A DNA stretch of 64,000 nucleotides. It comes from Pseudomonas sp. Irchel s3b2 (GTDB taxonomy: Bacteria > Pseudomonadota > Gammaproteobacteria > Pseudomonadales > Pseudomonadaceae). The DNA is taken from the NCBI RefSeq assembly GCF_900187445.1, contig NZ_FYEB01000001.1:496001-560000 (forward strand), given 5' to 3'. Both the position numbers and the translations under genes were made by a program. Shown here in pieces: positions 1-8,820 of this stretch; positions within the stretch are counted from its first letter, which is position 1; each line of letters starts with the position of its first letter. The notes under the pieces were generated by a model. The model was not told where the DNA came from. It made no database searches and saw only the letters and a program-made list of their open reading frames with translations.

Positions 1-429
1 GGTGCGTGCGTGCCCTATTCCGATGGAGGAGGCAGCTACTACCGTTCCGAGGTCTACACGTCCCCAGCGCCGTATTACTCCGGTGGCGGGTCTTATTACT
101 CTGATGGTCGTTACTACTCGGCCCCGCGCAGGTATTACTCGCCACCTGCACGGTATTACCAGCCAACGCCGCGTTATTACCACCAGCCGCGGGTTTATCA
201 ATCGGCACCGCGCTATTACCAGCCGGCGCCACGAGCAGACTACCGGGTCTATCAGAATCGTGGATGGGACCGTCATGACCGCAGAAGTTGGGACGGTCAT
301 AACCGGGGTAGTTGGGACGGCCGGAACCGAGGCGGCCGGGGCGATGACTATCGAGGCCACAGGGATCGCCGTGACGGAAGAGGCGATAATCGCGGTCGCA
401 ATCACGATGGCGGAGACGTCCACCGTTAA
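1..429 (+). CDS. Tyr/Arg-rich low-complexity protein, 5' end outside window
   Basis: The frame is open from base 1 to a TAA at 427-429, so this is probably the C-terminal part of a longer gene; a GTG at base 10 is the only internal start near the edge. The first half is a run of short Tyr-Tyr units (RYY, SYY, PYY separated by Pro, Gly and Ser). The last 60 residues switch to Arg/Asp/Gly repeats. The visible residues begin Gly-Ala-Cys, which could be the end of a lipobox, but that needs the upstream bases. Such composition suggests an exported, disordered, perhaps surface-associated protein. I do not recognise a family. A strong terminator follows 12 bases after the stop. Confidence 0.6.
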   Translation, partial: GACVPYSDGGGSYYRSEVYTSPAPYYSGGGSYYSDGRYYSAPRRYYSPPARYYQPTPRYYHQPRVYQSAPRYYQPAPRADYRVYQNRGWDRHDRRSWDGHNRGSWDGRNRGGRGDDYRGHRDRRDGRGDNRGRNHDGGDVHR

Positions 430-441
430 CCACTCAATAAA

Positions 442-470
442 AAGCGGCGCATGAAGCGCCGCTTTTTTGT
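442..470 (+). terminator. Rho-independent terminator
   Basis: A perfect 9-bp stem (AAGCGGCGC at 442-450 pairing with 456-464) with a five-base loop is followed by a run of Ts. It closes the Tyr-rich gene and also lies 3' of the oppositely oriented hydrolase gene, so it may serve both. Confidence 0.85.
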
Positions 471-479
471 GCCTGATTT

Positions 480-1592
480 TTAGTATTCCGAGAGATCAGC
501 CAGAGGATGCCGGCCTTCCCAGACCTTATGGAAATGCGCCTCCACCGTCGCCTCCGGCACATTGTTGATGTCCGGCCAGTGCCAGTGAGGTTTCTGGTCC
601 TTGTCGATCAACCGTGCTCGCACGCCTTCGCTGAGCTCCGGATGACGGCAGCAGTTGAGGCTCATGGTGTATTCCATCTGAAAGACTTGAGCCAACGACA
701 GATGCCGGGCGCGAACGATCTGTTCCCACACCAGATGAGCGGTCAGGGGCGAGCCTTCAGTCATGGTTTTGGCGGCACGACCGAGCAGCGGGTCGGAATC
801 ATCGCCTAGTGCACTGATGGCCTTCCAGGCGCATCGAACGTCGCTGACATCCAACAGTTCGTCGATCTGCTCGCGTCGAGGCAGCCACTGCGCTTCGGGT
901 ATCTGCGCGACTGCTTCCTGCTGCAAGGCCTTGAGCAGGCTGTTGAGCTGCATGGCTGTCTGTTCCTGCCAGTTCAATTGCAGCAAGCCTTCGATCAGCT
1001 CATGCTGTTGATCATCGCGCAGGAAGCGGTCGGCGAGGTCCAGATCGATCGCATCGCGACCGTTCATCTGGGCGCCGGTCAGGCCGAGAAACAATCCGAG
1101 CTTGCCGGGCAACCGCGACAGAAACCAACTGGCGCCGACGTCCGGGTACAAGCCGATGCCGATCTCCGGCATCGCCAGCCGGCTGCTTGGCGTGACAATC
1201 CGAATGCTCGCCCCTTGCAGCAGCCCCATGCCACCGCCCAGCACGTACCCATGACCCCAGCAGATCAGCGGTTTCGGGTAGGTGTGCAGCTCGAAGTCGA
1301 GGCGATATTCTGCCGCAAAGAAGTGCGCAGCCAAGGGCGGTACTTCGCCGGGATGGGCGCGGCACGCCTCCACCAGGCTGCGCACTTCACCGCCGGCGCA
1401 AAAAGCCTTGGCGCCATTGCCGCGCAGTAGCACGCAAACGATTTGTGGTTCCTTGGCCCAGGCGTCCAGTTGATCGCGCAGGGCGTTGATCATCGGCAAG
1501 GAGAGGGCGTTAAGAGACTTTTCGGCATCCAGGCTGGCGATGCCGATGCGTGCGCCGTCGGTGCCGGTGAGTTCTTCGAAGTGCAGATTCAT
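480..1592 (-). CDS. Enoyl-CoA hydratase/isomerase family, 3-hydroxyisobutyryl-CoA hydrolase type
   Basis: 370 residues, crotonase fold. AFCAGGEVR (about 63-71) and YVLGGGMGL (about 116-124) form the oxyanion-hole segments. MPEIGIGLYPDVGAS carries the Glu and Asp typical of the 3-hydroxyisobutyryl-CoA hydrolase branch rather than simple hydratases, and the length fits that branch (about 350-390). Such enzymes hydrolyse 3-hydroxyisobutyryl-CoA in valine breakdown, in the cytosol. No other valine-pathway gene is nearby, so the substrate is inferred from family only. The gene is divergent from ung, with 132 bases between them. Confidence 0.85.
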   Translation of the reverse strand: MNLHFEELTGTDGARIGIASLDAEKSLNALSLPMINALRDQLDAWAKEPQIVCVLLRGNGAKAFCAGGEVRSLVEACRAHPGEVPPLAAHFFAAEYRLDFELHTYPKPLICWGHGYVLGGGMGLLQGASIRIVTPSSRLAMPEIGIGLYPDVGASWFLSRLPGKLGLFLGLTGAQMNGRDAIDLDLADRFLRDDQQHELIEGLLQLNWQEQTAMQLNSLLKALQQEAVAQIPEAQWLPRREQIDELLDVSDVRCAWKAISALGDDSDPLLGRAAKTMTEGSPLTAHLVWEQIVRARHLSLAQVFQMEYTMSLNCCRHPELSEGVRARLIDKDQKPHWHWPDINNVPEATVEAHFHKVWEGRHPLADLSEY

Positions 1593-1724
1593 CGTGACCT
1601 CGATCGGGAAATTGAGCGTTCAGTATGATCGCTCTATAGGAAAGTGCCGGATCTGCGTCAGATCAATTGACAAGCAGGGTCAGCTTTCCTAGGGTTCGCC
1701 CCATTGTTTTTGCCGGATGTAACC

Positions 1725-2417
1725 ATGACTGCTGACGACCGTATCAAACTCGAACCGAGCTGGAAGGAGGCACTGCGTGCCGAATTCGACCAGCCTTACA
1801 TGGCAGAGTTGCGCACATTCCTGCAACAGGAGCGCGCGGCGGGCAAGGAGATCTATCCACCCGGACCGATGATTTTCAACGCGCTCAATTCCACGCCGCT
1901 GGACAAGGTCAAAGTGGTCATCCTCGGCCAGGACCCTTACCACGGCCCGGGTCAGGCCCATGGGTTGTGCTTTTCGGTGCAACCGGGCGTGCCGGCGCCG
2001 CCATCGTTGGTGAACATCTATAAAGAGTTGAAGCGCGACCTGAACATCGACATACCCAACCATGGTTATTTGCAGAGTTGGGCAGAGCAGGGCGTGTTGA
2101 TGCTCAACACCACCATGACCGTGGAACGCGCGAATGCCAACGCCCATGCGGGCAAGGGCTGGCAATATTTTACCGACCGGATTATCGAAGTGGTCAGCGA
2201 ACATCAGCCACATTTGGTGTTCCTGCTTTGGGGTGCGCATGCCCAGAGCAAGCAGAAACTCATCGATGCCACCAAGCACCTGGTGCTGACCTCGGTCCAC
2301 CCGTCGCCGCTGTCCGCTTATCGCGGTTTCCTCGGCTGCGGGCACTTCAGCCGGGCGAACAAGTTTCTGGAGCAGAATGGCGAGACGCCGATCGAGTGGC
2401 GGTTGCCGTCGGTCTGA
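1725..2417 (+). CDS. ung: Uracil-DNA glycosylase, family 1
   Basis: 230 residues. It excises uracil from DNA to start base-excision repair. [18 protein letters not shown] holds the catalytic Asp and water-activating loop, and [17 protein letters not shown] is the minor-groove intercalation loop with the catalytic His. I chose the ATG at 1725 ([13 protein letters not shown]) because it matches the usual Pseudomonas N-terminus and length; the frame is open back to a TTG at 1704. Convergent with the AbrB-type gene, with a REP pair between them. Confidence 0.95.
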   Translation: MTADDRIKLEPSWKEALRAEFDQPYMAELRTFLQQERAAGKEIYPPGPMIFNALNSTPLDKVKVVILGQDPYHGPGQAHGLCFSVQPGVPAPPSLVNIYKELKRDLNIDIPNHGYLQSWAEQGVLMLNTTMTVERANANAHAGKGWQYFTDRIIEVVSEHQPHLVFLLWGAHAQSKQKLIDATKHLVLTSVHPSPLSAYRGFLGCGHFSRANKFLEQNGETPIEWRLPSV

Positions 2418-2424
2418 AGATTGC

Positions 2425-2516
2425 CTTCGCGGGCAAGCCTCGCTCCTACAGATTTTGTGCCGGACGCAAACCCGCGACTAGCCGAAATCCCGTAGGAGCG
2501 AGGCTTGCCCGCGAAG
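2425..2516. repeat. REP inverted pair
   Basis: Two inverted arms about 25 bases long with core GCAAGCCTCGCTCCTACA (left arm) and its complement (right arm, from 2491) flank about 40 unrelated bases. It sits between the convergent ends of ung and the AbrB-type gene. The same arms recur at 10220, 21892, 42266 and 45486. Confidence 0.9.
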
Positions 2517-2532
2517 CAGGTGACTCGGTCTA

Positions 2533-3573
2533 TCAGGGAGAATCCGGCTCCCGGTTCCAATACCGAAACAACGGCTCCGCCAGAAACAATACAAACAACA
2601 ACCGCATCACCTGCATCGCCGTCACCAGCGGTACCGACAATTGCAGGGTCTCCGCTGTCAGGCTCATCTCGGCAATGCCGCCGGGCATCATGCCCAAGGT
2701 CAGCGAACGCAGATCCAGATGGGTCAGCGCACTCAAACCCAATGCCGCCAACGTTGCGATCAACATGGTCAACACCGTACCAAGCAGGGTTCGGCCCATG
2801 AACGACGGTGCCCGCCGGAAGAACTGCCGATTGAAGTGACACCCCAACCCGCTGCCGATCAGCCACTGGCCGATCTGACTGCCGCCGTTGGGCAATCCGA
2901 TGTGCAGGTCCCAAGCAATGCTCACCGTCGCAGTCACCAGCAACGGTCCGAACAGCCAGGGATTGGGTTGTCGCAGCCGCTCCCAGATCCAGGCGGCCAG
3001 GGCGCCCGCCGGGAACAGAATGGCCAGCCACCACCAGTTGACGGTCGTTGGATGCAAGACCAGCGCACCGTCGCCCAACAGATACTTGAAGGCAGCCGGC
3101 ACACACAGCACCACCACCAGCACCCGCAAACTCTGCCCCGCCGCGACACGGCTGAGCACCGCGCCGTTGCGGGCGCCGAGGTTGACCATCTCCCCGGAGC
3201 CGCCAGGCATGCTGGAAAAGAATGCGGTGGCGCGATCTTCCCCGGTGCGCCGCATCAACCAGACCCCGACCACCGCGGACAGGCTGGTAACTAACGCACC
3301 GAAGAAGATCAGACCGAAGTGGCTCAGCACCTGCTCCATCACCACCGGGGTGAAGTGCAGACCGATGCCGATGCCGACGATCCACTGGCCGCACTTGCGG
3401 CCGCCAGGGATTTCCGCCAATTGCCAGGGAGTCAAACAGCGCACCAGGATGATCGCCAACAACGAGCCGACCATCCACGGTAGCGGCCAGCCGATCTGGC
3501 TGGCGAGATAACCGCCCAGCAGACCGACCAGCGGTGTTCCCCACCAGCTTTTGAAGGGCGGGCGATCAGACAT
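2533..3573 (-). CDS. AbrB-family membrane protein
   Basis: 346 residues, almost entirely hydrophobic helices, with the internally duplicated AbrB (COG3180) pattern: GG.LAS/WMVGSLLAI in the N-terminal half and IGQWLIGSGLGCHF in the C-terminal half. The MPGGSGEM and MPGGIAEMS motifs occur once in each half. Databases often mislabel this family as an ammonia monooxygenase regulator; it is really a polytopic membrane protein of unclear transport role. Its start overlaps the end of tctA by 8 bases, so it is translationally coupled to the tricarboxylate operon and may handle a related carboxylate. I recall a homologue at the same place in PAO1. Confidence 0.85.
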   Translation of the reverse strand: MSDRPPFKSWWGTPLVGLLGGYLASQIGWPLPWMVGSLLAIILVRCLTPWQLAEIPGGRKCGQWIVGIGIGLHFTPVVMEQVLSHFGLIFFGALVTSLSAVVGVWLMRRTGEDRATAFFSSMPGGSGEMVNLGARNGAVLSRVAAGQSLRVLVVVLCVPAAFKYLLGDGALVLHPTTVNWWWLAILFPAGALAAWIWERLRQPNPWLFGPLLVTATVSIAWDLHIGLPNGGSQIGQWLIGSGLGCHFNRQFFRRAPSFMGRTLLGTVLTMLIATLAALGLSALTHLDLRSLTLGMMPGGIAEMSLTAETLQLSVPLVTAMQVMRLLFVLFLAEPLFRYWNREPDSP

Positions 3574-5080
3574 CGGCGATAGCGCGCCGGGCGACCGAAC
3601 GTTTGCGCCAGATACGCAGCAGCGGCATCAGCAACATGATTGCAGTCAGTACCCAGCAACCGAATGTGATCGGGCTCGACCAGAGGATTTCCAGCGCACC
3701 GTTGGAAATCGACAGCGCGCGACGCAGGTTTTGCTCCATCAGACCACCAAGGATGAAACCCAGCAGTACCGGCGACAACGGGAAGTCCAGCTTGCGCAGG
3801 ATGTAGCCGAAAATACCGATGCCGATCATCAGGAACAGGTCGAACGTGGTGGCATGCACCGCGTAGACACCGATCCCGGTGATGATCGCGATCACCGGCA
3901 CCAGCGCCCAGTTTGGCACGGCGAGGATGCGGGTAAAGATGCGGATCATCGGAATGTTGAGGATCACCAGCATCACGTTGGCGACGAACAACGACGCGAT
4001 CAGGCCCCAGACGATGTCCGGTTGCTGCTGGAACAACAGCGGGCCCGGGGTGATGTTGTACAGCGACAGTGCGCCAATCATCACCGCCGTGGTACCCGAA
4101 CCCGGAACGCCGAGAGTCAGCATCGGCACCAGTGCACCGCAGGCGGCGCCACCGATGGCGGTTTCCGGAGCCGCGAGGCCACGCATGTCGCCTTGTCCGA
4201 ACGTGCCCTTGGCGCCGGCGATACGTTTCTCGGTCATGTAGGCCACAGCACTGGCCAGCGTCGCGCCGGCACCCGGCAACACGCCCATGATGAAACCCAG
4301 CAAACCGCAGCGGATGTTCACCACAAACACCGCCGAGGCTTCCTTGAAGTTGAACATCATGCGCCCGGTGGCTTTCACCGCTTCCTGACCTCGGTGGGTT
4401 TTTTCCAGCAGCAGGAGGATTTCGCTGATGGAGAACAGACCCAATACTAGTACGACGAATTGAATGCCGTCCGTCAGATGAATGTTATCCCCGGTGAAGC
4501 GGTACACGCCGCTGTTGGCGTCGATCCCGACGCTCGACAGAAACAGGCCGATCAGCGCCGCAATGAAGGTCTTGAGCGGTCGGTCGCCGGCCATGCCGCC
4601 GAGACAGACAATCGCAAACACCATCAGCACGAAATATTCCGCCGGGCCGAAGGCAATCGCCCATTTCGCCAGCAGCGGGGCGAACAGCACCATGCCGCAC
4701 GTCGCGATGAATGCACCGATGAACGAACTCCACGCCGACAGCGACAGCGCCACACCGGCCAGGCCTTTGCGGGCCATTGGGTAACCGTCGAGGGTGGTCA
4801 TGACGGTGGAGGCTTCGCCCGGAATGTTCAGCAGGATCGAGCTGATCCGGCCGCCGTATTCGCAACCCAGGTACACCGCCGCCAGCAGGATCAGCGCCGA
4901 CTCCGGTGGCAGGCCGAGGGCGAACGCGATCGGAATCAGCAACGCCACGCCGTTGATCGGACCCAGCCCCGGCAACAGCCCGACGACGGTGCCGATCAGA
5001 GTGCCGCATAGCGCGGTCACGAGATTGTACGGGCTCAGCGCAACGCCAAAGCCCTGACCCAAATAGCCAAGAGTATCCAT
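3566..5080 (-). CDS. tctA: Tripartite tricarboxylate transporter, large permease subunit TctA
   Basis: 504 residues with about 11-12 predicted membrane helices. The conserved N-terminal block GLLPGLGPINGVALLIPIAF followed by GCEYGGRISSILLNIPGEAS is the TctA signature, and a second PGAGATLASAVAYMTEK-type block follows midway. With TctB and the periplasmic TctC it forms a secondary transporter for citrate or other tricarboxylates across the inner membrane. One base separates it from tctB. The four-gene order opdH-tctC-tctB-tctA plus divergent tctDE leaves little doubt about the assignment. Confidence 0.95.
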   Translation of the reverse strand: MDTLGYLGQGFGVALSPYNLVTALCGTLIGTVVGLLPGLGPINGVALLIPIAFALGLPPESALILLAAVYLGCEYGGRISSILLNIPGEASTVMTTLDGYPMARKGLAGVALSLSAWSSFIGAFIATCGMVLFAPLLAKWAIAFGPAEYFVLMVFAIVCLGGMAGDRPLKTFIAALIGLFLSSVGIDANSGVYRFTGDNIHLTDGIQFVVLVLGLFSISEILLLLEKTHRGQEAVKATGRMMFNFKEASAVFVVNIRCGLLGFIMGVLPGAGATLASAVAYMTEKRIAGAKGTFGQGDMRGLAAPETAIGGAACGALVPMLTLGVPGSGTTAVMIGALSLYNITPGPLLFQQQPDIVWGLIASLFVANVMLVILNIPMIRIFTRILAVPNWALVPVIAIITGIGVYAVHATTFDLFLMIGIGIFGYILRKLDFPLSPVLLGFILGGLMEQNLRRALSISNGALEILWSSPITFGCWVLTAIMLLMPLLRIWRKRSVARRAIADV

Positions 5081-5081
5081 A

Positions 5082-5540
5082 TCAGTTCTCCAGAACGTCG
5101 AGCACGCCCAGCGGCAGTGGCACGTCCATCAACTTGTCGAACAGCAGATAAAGACCGATAGCCATCAGGCTGATGATCACCGCGCTGGGCAGCCAGCGGC
5201 CGCCATACAGGCGTGCCATCGGGACACCGATCAGAATGCTGGCGACGATGAAACCTAGAGGTTCGAAGGTCCCGGCGAACACCAGCAACAGCAGCACGCA
5301 AATGCCGATTTTGGTCAGGGTTTCGCGGTCTAGTTTCGGGTCATCGTCGCTGTGCACAATCGGCGCCGGTCGAAACACCATGTACAGCAACGCCAGGCCC
5401 ATCAGGCCGAGCATCAGCAGGGGGAAGGCTCGAGGCCCAACCGGTTCGTAGGAAAAAGCCGCTTGATACGGCCACGCCATCAGCGCCAGGCCGACACAGG
5501 CCAGCAACAGCACCGAAGCAAAAATGCGTTGTATGAGCAT
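5082..5540 (-). CDS. tctB: Tripartite tricarboxylate transporter, small subunit TctB
   Basis: 152 residues with four predicted helices and the PxxxPRAFPLLMLGLMG block near residue 35, typical of TctB. I start it at the ATG at 5540 (MLIQRIFASV) because CAGGAG lies seven bases upstream; the open frame continues to a GTG at 5558 that would place the Shine-Dalgarno inside the gene. It is the small membrane partner of TctA and lies directly upstream of it. Confidence 0.9.
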   Translation of the reverse strand: MLIQRIFASVLLLACVGLALMAWPYQAAFSYEPVGPRAFPLLMLGLMGLALLYMVFRPAPIVHSDDDPKLDRETLTKIGICVLLLLVFAGTFEPLGFIVASILIGVPMARLYGGRWLPSAVIISLMAIGLYLLFDKLMDVPLPLGVLDVLEN

Positions 5541-5598
5541 GAGGAACTCCTGGGCCACGCCCCCGAGAACCGGGGTCGTGGCCGCTAGACAGAGGCGA

Positions 5599-6576
5599 TC
5601 ACTGGATCAGGCCGAACTCTTTGGCCAGCACTTTGTAGTCCGCGACCTGCTTCTTCACGTAGGTGTCCAGCTCCGGGCCGGTCATGGCGAACGGGAACAG
5701 TTCACGCTGATCGCGCAGCTTGGCGAAATCCTCGGAGGCCAGCAGTTTGTCGAAGGCGTCTTTCCACCAGGCGTAGTCTTCGTCGCTGACTTTTGGCCCG
5801 AGGTAGAAACCGCGAACCACTGGCCAGACGATGTCGTAGCCTTGCTCTTTAGCGGTCGGAATGTCTTTCATTTCCGGCTCGTCCAGACGCTTCTCGGAGA
5901 ACACCGCCAGCAGGCGCATGTCGCCACTCTGAATGTGTGGCATGGAGTCGGAGATGTCGGTGCTGCCGACCTGGATGTGGCCACCGAGCAGGGCGGTGGC
6001 GATTTCACCACCGCCTTCGAGGGCGACGTAACGCAGGTCGCGCGGGTTGATCCCGGCTGCCTTGGCGATCAGTGCGGTTTGCATCCAGTCCTGGCTACCG
6101 ACGGTGCCGCCGGAACCGATCACTACTTTGCTCGGATCTTTCTTCAGCGCCTGAACCAGATCGTCCAGGGTCTTGTAAGGCGAATCGCTTTTCACCGCGA
6201 TAGCGCCATAGCTTGTGCCGACAGCTGCCAGCCAACGAACGTTGGTTTCATCGAAGCGACCGAACTTGCCCTGCGCCAGGTTCAGCAGCGAACCGCTGGA
6301 CCACGCCACCAGTGTGCCGGCATCGGCCGGGCGCTGAGCGACCACCGCGTTGTACGCCACCGCGCCGACACCGCCGGGCATGTAGGTCACGCGCATAGGT
6401 TTGGTCAGCAGTTTTTCGTTAACCAGCGCGCTTTGCGCCAGTTTGCAGGTGAGGTCGAAACCGCCGCCTGGCGAGGCCGGGGCGATGCATTCCGGGCGTT
6501 TCGGTTCGGCCATCAATTGGCTGGCAAACAGCACACAGCTGGCGGCGAGAGCAACTTTACGCAGTGATAAGTTCAT
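5599..6576 (-). CDS. tctC: Tricarboxylate-binding periplasmic protein TctC
   Basis: 325 residues. A signal peptide (MNLSLRKVALAASCVLFASQLMA) leads into the TctC/Bug solute-binding fold, with the characteristic ECIAPASPGGGFDLTCK segment that binds the carboxylate. It delivers tricarboxylates such as citrate to TctAB. I chose the ATG at 6576 because GGAG lies six bases before it. Second gene of the opdH-tctCBA operon, 43 bases after opdH; that gap carries an AANAANAANAA motif. Confidence 0.94.
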   Translation of the reverse strand: MNLSLRKVALAASCVLFASQLMAEPKRPECIAPASPGGGFDLTCKLAQSALVNEKLLTKPMRVTYMPGGVGAVAYNAVVAQRPADAGTLVAWSSGSLLNLAQGKFGRFDETNVRWLAAVGTSYGAIAVKSDSPYKTLDDLVQALKKDPSKVVIGSGGTVGSQDWMQTALIAKAAGINPRDLRYVALEGGGEIATALLGGHIQVGSTDISDSMPHIQSGDMRLLAVFSEKRLDEPEMKDIPTAKEQGYDIVWPVVRGFYLGPKVSDEDYAWWKDAFDKLLASEDFAKLRDQRELFPFAMTGPELDTYVKKQVADYKVLAKEFGLIQ

Positions 6577-6597
6577 TTGAGTCTCCACGGGCATTCA

Positions 6598-6608
6598 TTA
6601 TTGTTATT
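6598..6608 (-). promoter_or_regulatory. Candidate Crc/Hfq catabolite-activity motif in tctC leader
   Basis: On the minus strand this reads AATAACAATAA, a perfect AANAANAANAA run, 21 bases before the tctC start codon. Pseudomonas Hfq with Crc binds such A-rich repeats near ribosome-binding sites and blocks translation during growth on preferred carbon sources. The motif is seen; its use here is inferred. Confidence 0.6.
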
Positions 6609-6619
6609 GAACGTGATGT

Positions 6620-7912
6620 TTACCAAAGGGCAACGCTATAGCTCACCAGCAGACGCACTTCATCGGCATCGCGAGCGGAGTAATTGGAACGGTAGGTGGC
6701 ATTGCGCAGGCGTACGGCGACGTCTTTCAGGGTGCCGCTTTGTACGACGTATTTGATCTCGGTGTTGCGTTCCCACTCTTTGCCTTCGTCACCGTTCTTG
6801 AGCTTGATGTTGTCACCGCTCACATAACGGCTCATGAAGCTCAGGCCGGGAATGCCTAGTTTGGCGAAATCATAGTCGTAGCGCGCCTGCCAGGAATGTT
6901 CTTCGGCACCGGCAAAGTCATTGATCTGTACGAAGTTGACCAGGTACGGGTCGCTGCCGTCGACATAAGGGAAAGCACTGTCACCGGACATGTGTTGATA
7001 ACCGGCGCTGAATTTATGCCCGCTCAAGGCATAGCTCACCAGACCGTTGAGGGATTTGTTGTCGATTGGGCCGCCACGGGCTGCGCCCTCGTCATCACTG
7101 ATGGCCAGGCGCAAGTCAGTGCCGAAGGTGCCGGGGCCGAACTTTTCCGATGCCACCATGCCGAGGAAGTGCTGGTTATAGACTTCATCGAGTTGGGCGA
7201 AGTGGTAACTGCCGGTGATCTTGTCGGTGAACTTGTAGTCCATGCCGCCAAAGTCAAAGTGCTTGCCGGCCGCGGTGCCGGCGAAGCGGCTGTTTTTGTT
7301 GTTGAGGGCGATGTCCTCGAAGTCGGTGCTGTCGCGGTCCTTGGCTTTCTCCAGACGCCCGCCGGTGAAGGTCAGGTTCTTGATCTCTTTGGAGGTCAAC
7401 AGGCCGCCTTCAAAGGTCTGGGGCAGAATGCGCCCGTCGTTGGCTTTGAGGATCGGCAATTCCGGAATCAGGCTGCCGATTTTCAGTTCCGTGGCGGAAA
7501 TTTTCACTTTGCCGGTCAGGCCGAGCTTGGAGTACTCGTCAGCCGCGCGACCGTCGTCATGGGTCGGCAACAAACCGGTGCCGGTACGATCCGGACTCGA
7601 ATCGAGTTTTACCCCGAGCATGCCCAGCGCATCGACACCGAACCCCACGGTGCCGTCGGTGTAACCCGATTGCAGATTGAGCATGAACCCCTGGGCCCAT
7701 TCGTCCCGCTTGGATTGCTGGGCGCTGGTGCCGTCGCGAAAGTCGCGGTTGAAATACATGTTGCGGGTTTCGAAGGTTGCCGTACTGTCTCCGAAGAAGG
7801 CAGCCTGGCTCAACGGCGAAAAGCCGGCGAGGGCGGCGGCACTGGCAAGGGCGGTGTGGCTGAGGCGGGAAAAGCGAACAGGCGGGCAAGCCTTGGGCTG
7901 CATGGATAGCAT
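6620..7912 (-). CDS. opdH: OprD-family outer membrane porin, tricarboxylate type
   Basis: 430 residues: a signal peptide ending near SQAAFF, the N-terminal FFGDSTATFETRNMYFNRDFRDG block of OprD-family channels, and a C-terminus YSVALW with terminal aromatic residue for Bam-mediated assembly. The family forms substrate-specific channels; OpdH of P. aeruginosa takes up tricarboxylates such as cis-aconitate. Position at the head of tctCBA and opposite tctDE supports this identity over other OprD paralogues. ATG at 7912 has GGAG nine bases upstream; an ATG three codons later is also possible. Confidence 0.92.
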   Translation of the reverse strand: MLSMQPKACPPVRFSRLSHTALASAAALAGFSPLSQAAFFGDSTATFETRNMYFNRDFRDGTSAQQSKRDEWAQGFMLNLQSGYTDGTVGFGVDALGMLGVKLDSSPDRTGTGLLPTHDDGRAADEYSKLGLTGKVKISATELKIGSLIPELPILKANDGRILPQTFEGGLLTSKEIKNLTFTGGRLEKAKDRDSTDFEDIALNNKNSRFAGTAAGKHFDFGGMDYKFTDKITGSYHFAQLDEVYNQHFLGMVASEKFGPGTFGTDLRLAISDDEGAARGGPIDNKSLNGLVSYALSGHKFSAGYQHMSGDSAFPYVDGSDPYLVNFVQINDFAGAEEHSWQARYDYDFAKLGIPGLSFMSRYVSGDNIKLKNGDEGKEWERNTEIKYVVQSGTLKDVAVRLRNATYRSNYSARDADEVRLLVSYSVALW

Positions 7913-7929
7913 TGTGTCGTACTCCGGTA

Positions 7930-7940
7930 TTGTTCTTATT
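7930..7940 (-). promoter_or_regulatory. Candidate Crc/Hfq catabolite-activity motif in opdH leader
   Basis: The minus strand reads AATAAGAACAA, again a perfect AANAANAANAA, just upstream of the opdH ribosome-binding site. Two independent copies in one operon strengthen the case for post-transcriptional catabolite repression. Confidence 0.6.
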
Positions 7941-8148
7941 TTGACGAAAACGCATCGGGGCGTTTTTCGGGAAGCAGGCCATCCAGGGCCACGGCAGTCG
8001 AAACTGTCCGTGGCTGGACTCTAACCGGCCAACCTTTCGCTAACCTTTCAGCAGACTTTCACGGTTTTCGGGCTTCACAGCGACGGATGCGGCTGTAAAC
8101 TCCGCGCCAAAGAATGGCGTCGACCATCCCTGAATGAGGTAAAGATCC

Positions 8149-8820
8149 ATGCGTGTTCTGCTCGTCGAAGACCACCTGCAGCTTGCCGAAAGTGTCGCCC
8201 AGGCGCTCAAGAGCACCGGGCTGACTGTGGATGTGCTGCACGACGGTGTGGCGGCAGACCTGGCCTTGAGCAGCGAGGAATACGCCGTGGCGATCCTCGA
8301 TGTCGGCCTGCCGCGCATGGATGGTTTCGAAGTGCTGGCGCGCCTGCGGGCGCGGGGCAAGAACCTGCCGGTGCTGATGCTGACCGCCCGCAGCGACGTC
8401 AAGGATCGGGTCCATGGCCTGAATCTGGGGGCTGACGATTACCTGGCCAAACCCTTCGAACTGACAGAGCTCGAAGCCCGGGTCAAAGCCTTGCTGCGTC
8501 GCAGTGTGCTCGGCGGTGAACGTCAGCAGCGCTGTGGCGTGCTGGCCTATGACCTGGACACCCGGCGCTTTACCCTCGGCGAAGAACTGCTGACCCTGAC
8601 CTCTCGCGAGCAGGCGGTGCTCGAAGCCCTGATCGCCCGTCCCGGTCGGGTGATGAGCAAGGAACAACTGGCCGCTCAGGTCTTCGGTCTGGACGAGGAG
8701 GCCAGTCCCGATGCCATCGAAATTTACGTCCACCGCTTGCGCAAGAAACTCGACGGCCAACCGGTAGCGATCGTGACCTTCCGAGGCCTTGGCTATTTGC
8801 TGGAAAGCCGCGATGCATAA
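8149..8820 (+). CDS. tctD: OmpR-family response regulator TctD
   Basis: 223 residues. The receiver domain (1-115) has acidic pair E7-D8, phospho-acceptor D51 (AILDVGLPRMDG) and the LAKPFE lysine. The C-terminal winged-helix domain ends with the DNA-recognition segment EIYVHRLRKKL and a GLGYLL wing. In P. aeruginosa TctD with TctE controls opdH-tctCBA in response to tricarboxylates. It is divergent from opdH across 236 bases and overlaps tctE by 8 bases. Confidence 0.93.
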   Translation: MRVLLVEDHLQLAESVAQALKSTGLTVDVLHDGVAADLALSSEEYAVAILDVGLPRMDGFEVLARLRARGKNLPVLMLTARSDVKDRVHGLNLGADDYLAKPFELTELEARVKALLRRSVLGGERQQRCGVLAYDLDTRRFTLGEELLTLTSREQAVLEALIARPGRVMSKEQLAAQVFGLDEEASPDAIEIYVHRLRKKLDGQPVAIVTFRGLGYLLESRDA

